A DNA stretch of 8,405 nucleotides from Clostridium_AQ sp900552125 (lineage in GTDB: Bacteria; Bacillota_I; Bacilli_A; Erysipelotrichales; Erysipelotrichaceae). The notes under the pieces are model-generated. The model was given only the letters and a program-made list of their open reading frames with translations. It made no database searches and was not told the origin of the DNA. Location of the stretch: the NCBI GenBank assembly GCA_037892765.1, contig JBBKBW010000074.1; one strand, 5' to 3'. Each line of letters begins with the position of its first letter. Position 1 is the stretch's first letter. The position numbers and the translations under genes are program-made. Shown here one piece after another: positions 6,088-8,405 of this stretch.

Positions 6088-7158
6088 TTATGAAGATAGT
6101 GCCTCATAGGTTTCAAAGATAGCATTCCAAGTATAACGGCCTACTAGTCCATCTTCCGCCAAACCAAATTCACGCTGAAATGCACGGACAGCTTGTTCAA
6201 GGGCTGGTCCAAAACGACTGTCAATAGTTACAGGAGGGATAGAAGGATAGCTTTCAGAAACTACAGAAAGAAAATACTGTAACTGCTGGACTTCGATTCC
6301 TACATCTCCTCTTCGTAGTACTTTTCCTGTCCATAAACCAGTAAAGTAACCTTCTAAACGGCCTAAACTTCCAAGTTCCGCAAGTTTACGTACCCCAACA
6401 TAGATTCGTGAAATAGCATACCAAGTTTGTGATCCTACGATTCCATCAACATTTAAATCAAAAATTTCCTGAAAGGCTAAGACGGCACTTTCTGTTACTG
6501 GTCCAAAAAATCTATCTGGTGGATAAATCAAAGGAATTCTAGGATAATTTACTGCTATGCCATTTAATAATTCTTGGATAATAAAGACATATAAGCCACT
6601 ATCTCCTTCACGGATTGGAGTTCCTGGATAAGATGGTGTAATTGGCTGCCAGTTATCGGTTGATAAAAATTCAATTTGATCTCCATAGTAGTAACGAATA
6701 ATTGCGTAAGAATCATAACCTCGATTTGCCAGATCTAATGTACCCCACTGTTTTAGACCGGGACATTGTGCAATTCTTCCATCACAGTATTCTGCATAGT
6801 ATGGTTCTCTATAAAAAGGTTTCTTTAAAAATTCACCCATTACCTCATCTACGATAGCTGCAATAGAGTCATAAATATTTCTTCCTTTCACAAATGACTG
6901 ATCATATGCAGTAGAGTTTGTAATGTTGAAGGGATATCCTCTGCTTGTATACCATTCCGTATATATACGATTTAACGCAATCGATATCTGGCACCAGACA
7001 TTTGCGCGTATAGCTTCATATGGCCATGTTGGAAAGATTTCACTAGATGCGACATTTTTTATATAATCTTCAAACCCGATTGTAAGATTTTCGGCTGAAT
7101 CATTTGGTCTGCCTAAATGCACTGTAATAGTGATAGGTAAAATAATATCTTCTAACAT
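6088..7158 (-). CDS. sleC: SleC-type spore cortex-lytic enzyme, catalytic and peptidoglycan-binding part
   Basis: This 356-residue protein matches the mature part of clostridial SleC, which cuts cortex peptidoglycan during germination as a lytic transglycosylase. ITVHLGRPNDSAEN (11-24) opens a SpoIID-like domain: NVASSEIFPTWP with Glu40, the position of the SpoIID catalytic Glu, and CPGLKQWGTLDLANRG (132-147), matching the SpoIID GxxxSQxGA region but with Cys132 in place of its His. Two peptidoglycan-binding repeats follow (about 181-253 and 281-351; RFFGPVTESAVLAFQ and SRFGPALEQAVRAFQ). There is no signal peptide, as expected for an enzyme packed in the spore. The usual N-terminal prodomain is missing here and lies in the preceding ORF, overlapped by ATGTTAG. 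A ribosome binding site GGTGGAG precedes this ATG, and a stop four codons upstream in its frame limits extension. SleC could also be one gene broken by a frameshift. Confidence 0.85.
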   Translation of the reverse strand: MLEDIILPITITVHLGRPNDSAENLTIGFEDYIKNVASSEIFPTWPYEAIRANVWCQISIALNRIYTEWYTSRGYPFNITNSTAYDQSFVKGRNIYDSIAAIVDEVMGEFLKKPFYREPYYAEYCDGRIAQCPGLKQWGTLDLANRGYDSYAIIRYYYGDQIEFLSTDNWQPITPSYPGTPIREGDSGLYVFIIQELLNGIAVNYPRIPLIYPPDRFFGPVTESAVLAFQEIFDLNVDGIVGSQTWYAISRIYVGVRKLAELGSLGRLEGYFTGLWTGKVLRRGDVGIEVQQLQYFLSVVSESYPSIPPVTIDSRFGPALEQAVRAFQREFGLAEDGLVGRYTWNAIFETYEALSS

Positions 7159-7601
7159 TCTGCTCCACCTCTATGTCTTAAAAGAATATGATCTTCCATA
7201 TTGATAGAATTCATTTTTTCTTTTTCAGAAGTATTCTTTTCCATTATGATTTCTAATGTAGAATCTATGCCAGAAAAAATATGAATACCATTACGAATTT
7301 CTGAAATATATCCTTCTTTAGATATGTGAAAATTATATTGTGCATATGGACGAGCTGTAGATAATGGATTTAAAGATAATGATGCATCTGGACTCTCTAG
7401 ACTTATTTTCTTACTTTCTCCTTTAATATCTGTTTTACTTTCATGAATTAACAAATTCTGATGATTTTTTCTTTGAAATATTTTGACTGTAACATCCTGT
7501 AAAGGCTGATTTTGTGCTGACATGGTTCTTACCATAATATATCCTGTAAAAATACCATCACCTCCATTACAAGGTATGCGTACAAATGCCTTGTTACTCA
7601 T
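7152..7601 (-). CDS. Separate N-terminal prodomain-like protein of SleC
   Basis: This ORF of up to 149 residues resembles the N-terminal part of SleC-like proteins: GYIMVRTMSAQNQPLQDVTVKIF (from residue 20, abbreviated here to key features GY.xVR and PLxDVTV) is a carboxypeptidase-regulatory-like beta sandwich start, then a TDIKGES turn, PYAQYNFHISKEGY and a variable C-terminal linker. In fused homologues this domain sits directly before the HLGRPND catalytic domain. Here it ends in TAG within the start of the next gene, which is read in the -1 frame. The ATG at 7601 has only a poor ribosome site. A perfect GGAGGTGAT (7557-7565) sits seven bases (counted from GGAGG) before an ATT at 7553, near where homologues begin, so the start is uncertain. 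Role inferred: prodomain or chaperone of the enzyme. Confidence 0.7.
   Translation of the reverse strand: MSNKAFVRIPCNGGDGIFTGYIMVRTMSAQNQPLQDVTVKIFQRKNHQNLLIHESKTDIKGESKKISLESPDASLSLNPLSTARPYAQYNFHISKEGYISEIRNGIHIFSGIDSTLEIIMEKNTSEKEKMNSINMEDHILLRHRGGAEC
7163..7170 (-). promoter_or_regulatory. Ribosome binding site for the sleC catalytic ORF
   Basis: On the minus strand AGGTGGAG lies four bases before the ATG at 7158, inside the last codons of the upstream ORF. It supports an independent or coupled start rather than a simple decayed frameshift. Confidence 0.55.
7557..7565 (-). promoter_or_regulatory. Perfect Shine-Dalgarno sequence inside the prodomain ORF
   Basis: GGAGGTGAT on the minus strand matches the 16S rRNA tail over nine bases. 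The seventh base after GGAGG is followed by ATT (7553-7551), in frame, encoding Ile17 of the longer frame. The match may come by chance from the codons Asn-Gly-Gly-Asp. If functional it would imply a rare ATT start. Confidence 0.3.
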
Positions 7602-7611
7602 GGTATTCGCC

Positions 7612-7618
7612 TAGTATG
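7612..7618 (-). promoter_or_regulatory. Candidate sporulation-type -10 box for the sleC locus
   Basis: The minus strand reads CATACTA, which matches the -10 consensus of sigma-G promoters. No good -35 is seen at the expected spacing, so this is weak. Transcription from it would begin only a few bases before the ATG at 7601, which favours a start further downstream. Confidence 0.25.
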
Positions 7619-7661
7619 GAGTATTTTAATCAAAAAGAGAAATTTATTAAGTAAAAATACA

Positions 7662-7667
7662 TATAAT
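7662..7667 (+). promoter_or_regulatory. Candidate -10 box for cwlD
   Basis: TATAAT, also readable as CATATAAT (7660-7667) and thus similar to the sigma-E -10 consensus, lies directly before the gene. No convincing -35 is visible. A start near 7674 would lie after the ATG at 7672 and before the ATG at 7684, which supports the shorter protein. Confidence 0.3.
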
Positions 7668-7683
7668 CAAAATGGTGAAGAAC

Positions 7684-8370
7684 ATGAAAAGAAATAGATT
7701 TATGTTAGGAATTGGATTTGTTTGTACAGTAATAATTTCATCTATTTGTTTTTCTCATATTACTTCAATAAGCGCAAATCGAAGTGTAAGGATATTAGAT
7801 GGGGTAACTATTGTGCTTGATCCAGGACATGGCGGAAATGATGGTGGTGCTAAAAGCATAGATGTTAAGGAAAAGGATATTAATCTTAAAATAACTGAGA
7901 AACTGAAAGAATTACTAGAAAAGAATGGTGCAAGTGTAGTAATGACAAGGGAGGGGGATTATGACCTTGCGGATGATAGTGCAGGTTCAAGGAAGAAAGC
8001 AGATATTAAGAAGCGAGTGGAGTTAATTAATGAGGAAAAGACAGATTTATTTTTGAGTATTCATTTGAATGCTTATCCTAATCCAAGTGTGAAAGGTGCT
8101 CAAGCTTTTTATGCGGCAGAAAACGAAATATCGAAGGTATTTGCGAATATTGTACAAAATCATCTAAAAGGTCTTACGGATACCAGGATGACTAGTAAAC
8201 CAGGAGATTATTATATTTTGAAGAATACAGAAAAAATAGGTGTTTTAGTTGAATGTGGTTTTTTATCAAATGCAGAAGATAAAGCAAATCTGATAGAAGA
8301 TAATTATCAGCAGAAACTTGCTCAGACTTTATATGATAGTATTGTGGAATATTTTCAGTTTTTATCTTGA
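7684..8370 (+). CDS. cwlD: CwlD, sporulation N-acetylmuramoyl-L-alanine amidase
   Basis: This 228-residue amidase_3 enzyme removes peptide side chains from muramic acid in the spore cortex, the first step toward muramic-delta-lactam (completed by PdaA). Residues about 5-30 form a signal peptide or anchor, so it acts outside the membrane, between forespore and mother cell. The zinc site and catalytic residues are visible: LDPGHGG (His49), EKDIN (Glu63), SIHLNA (His127) and VECGFLSN (Glu190). MTREGDYDLA and the SRKK region are also CwlD-like, and no cell-wall-binding repeats are present, as in CwlD. The ATG at 7684 is chosen because GGTGA (7674-7678) precedes it by five bases; an ATG at 7672 adds four residues but has no ribosome binding site. 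It is divergent from the sleC locus, whose enzyme depends on the cortex mark that CwlD helps make. No terminator is visible before the window ends. Confidence 0.9.
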   Translation: MKRNRFMLGIGFVCTVIISSICFSHITSISANRSVRILDGVTIVLDPGHGGNDGGAKSIDVKEKDINLKITEKLKELLEKNGASVVMTREGDYDLADDSAGSRKKADIKKRVELINEEKTDLFLSIHLNAYPNPSVKGAQAFYAAENEISKVFANIVQNHLKGLTDTRMTSKPGDYYILKNTEKIGVLVECGFLSNAEDKANLIEDNYQQKLAQTLYDSIVEYFQFLS

Positions 8371-8405
8371 TATTCTGTTATAGTAAATAAAAATAGGAAT
8401 AAATT

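Noticed and set aside
7152..7175. Programmed -1 frameshift joining the two sleC ORFs
   Set aside because: The frames are related by -1, but the short overlap holds no slippery heptamer such as A AAA AAG. Stop-start coupling or a sequencing error explains the layout better.
7672..7683. Earlier ATG for cwlD
   Set aside because: No ribosome site precedes it, it lies five bases after a possible -10 box, and it would bury the GGTGA that serves the ATG at 7684.

Overview
The window is AT-rich DNA from a low-GC, endospore-forming Gram-positive bacterium (Bacillota; Clostridia- or Erysipelotrichia-like). This rests on strong GGAGG-type ribosome binding sites, small U-tailed terminators, lipoboxes, a cobalamin riboswitch feeding an ECF vitamin-uptake gene, and two spore-cortex genes (SleC-type and CwlD). 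I cannot name the genus from the sequence alone. No mobile element, tRNA, rRNA or CRISPR array is visible.

Layout. (1) 1-1904: a monocistronic DUF885 lipoprotein (probable zinc peptidase) with its own promoter and terminator. (2) 1905-3033: a GGDEF diguanylate cyclase with an NTF2/SnoaL-like sensor domain, closed by a terminator. (3) 3034-4312: a membrane-anchored S41 (tricorn-type) peptidase, preceded by an AT-rich palindrome at its promoter and closed by a strong terminator. (4) 4313-6084: a vitamin B12 operon. A good promoter (4325-4353) and a cobalamin riboswitch (4377-4532) lead into three overlapping genes: a shortened PduO-type cobalamin adenosyltransferase homologue, an ECF transporter S component, and a lipoprotein with a DUF4430/transcobalamin-like C-terminal domain. 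(5) 6085-7601, minus strand: a SleC-type cortex-lytic enzyme encoded as two overlapping ORFs, an N-terminal prodomain-like piece and then a SpoIID-like catalytic domain with two peptidoglycan-binding repeats. (6) 7684-8370, plus strand, divergent from (5): CwlD, the amidase that helps make muramic-delta-lactam in the cortex.

How the parts work together. The B12 operon reads as a compact salvage module: a surface lipoprotein that may catch corrinoid, a membrane S component that would use a shared ECF energising module encoded elsewhere, and a cytoplasmic ACA-fold protein to receive it. That protein keeps residues equivalent to the cobalamin-side residues of PduO but lacks the N-terminal ATP loop and most of the RRxER motif, so it may be a binder or escort rather than an enzyme. 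The cwlD/sleC pair couples the maker of the cortex mark to the germination enzyme that reads it. The most interesting items are the transcobalamin-like B12 module, the degenerate adenosyltransferase, the split sleC, and the chain of competing pairings in the riboswitch expression platform.
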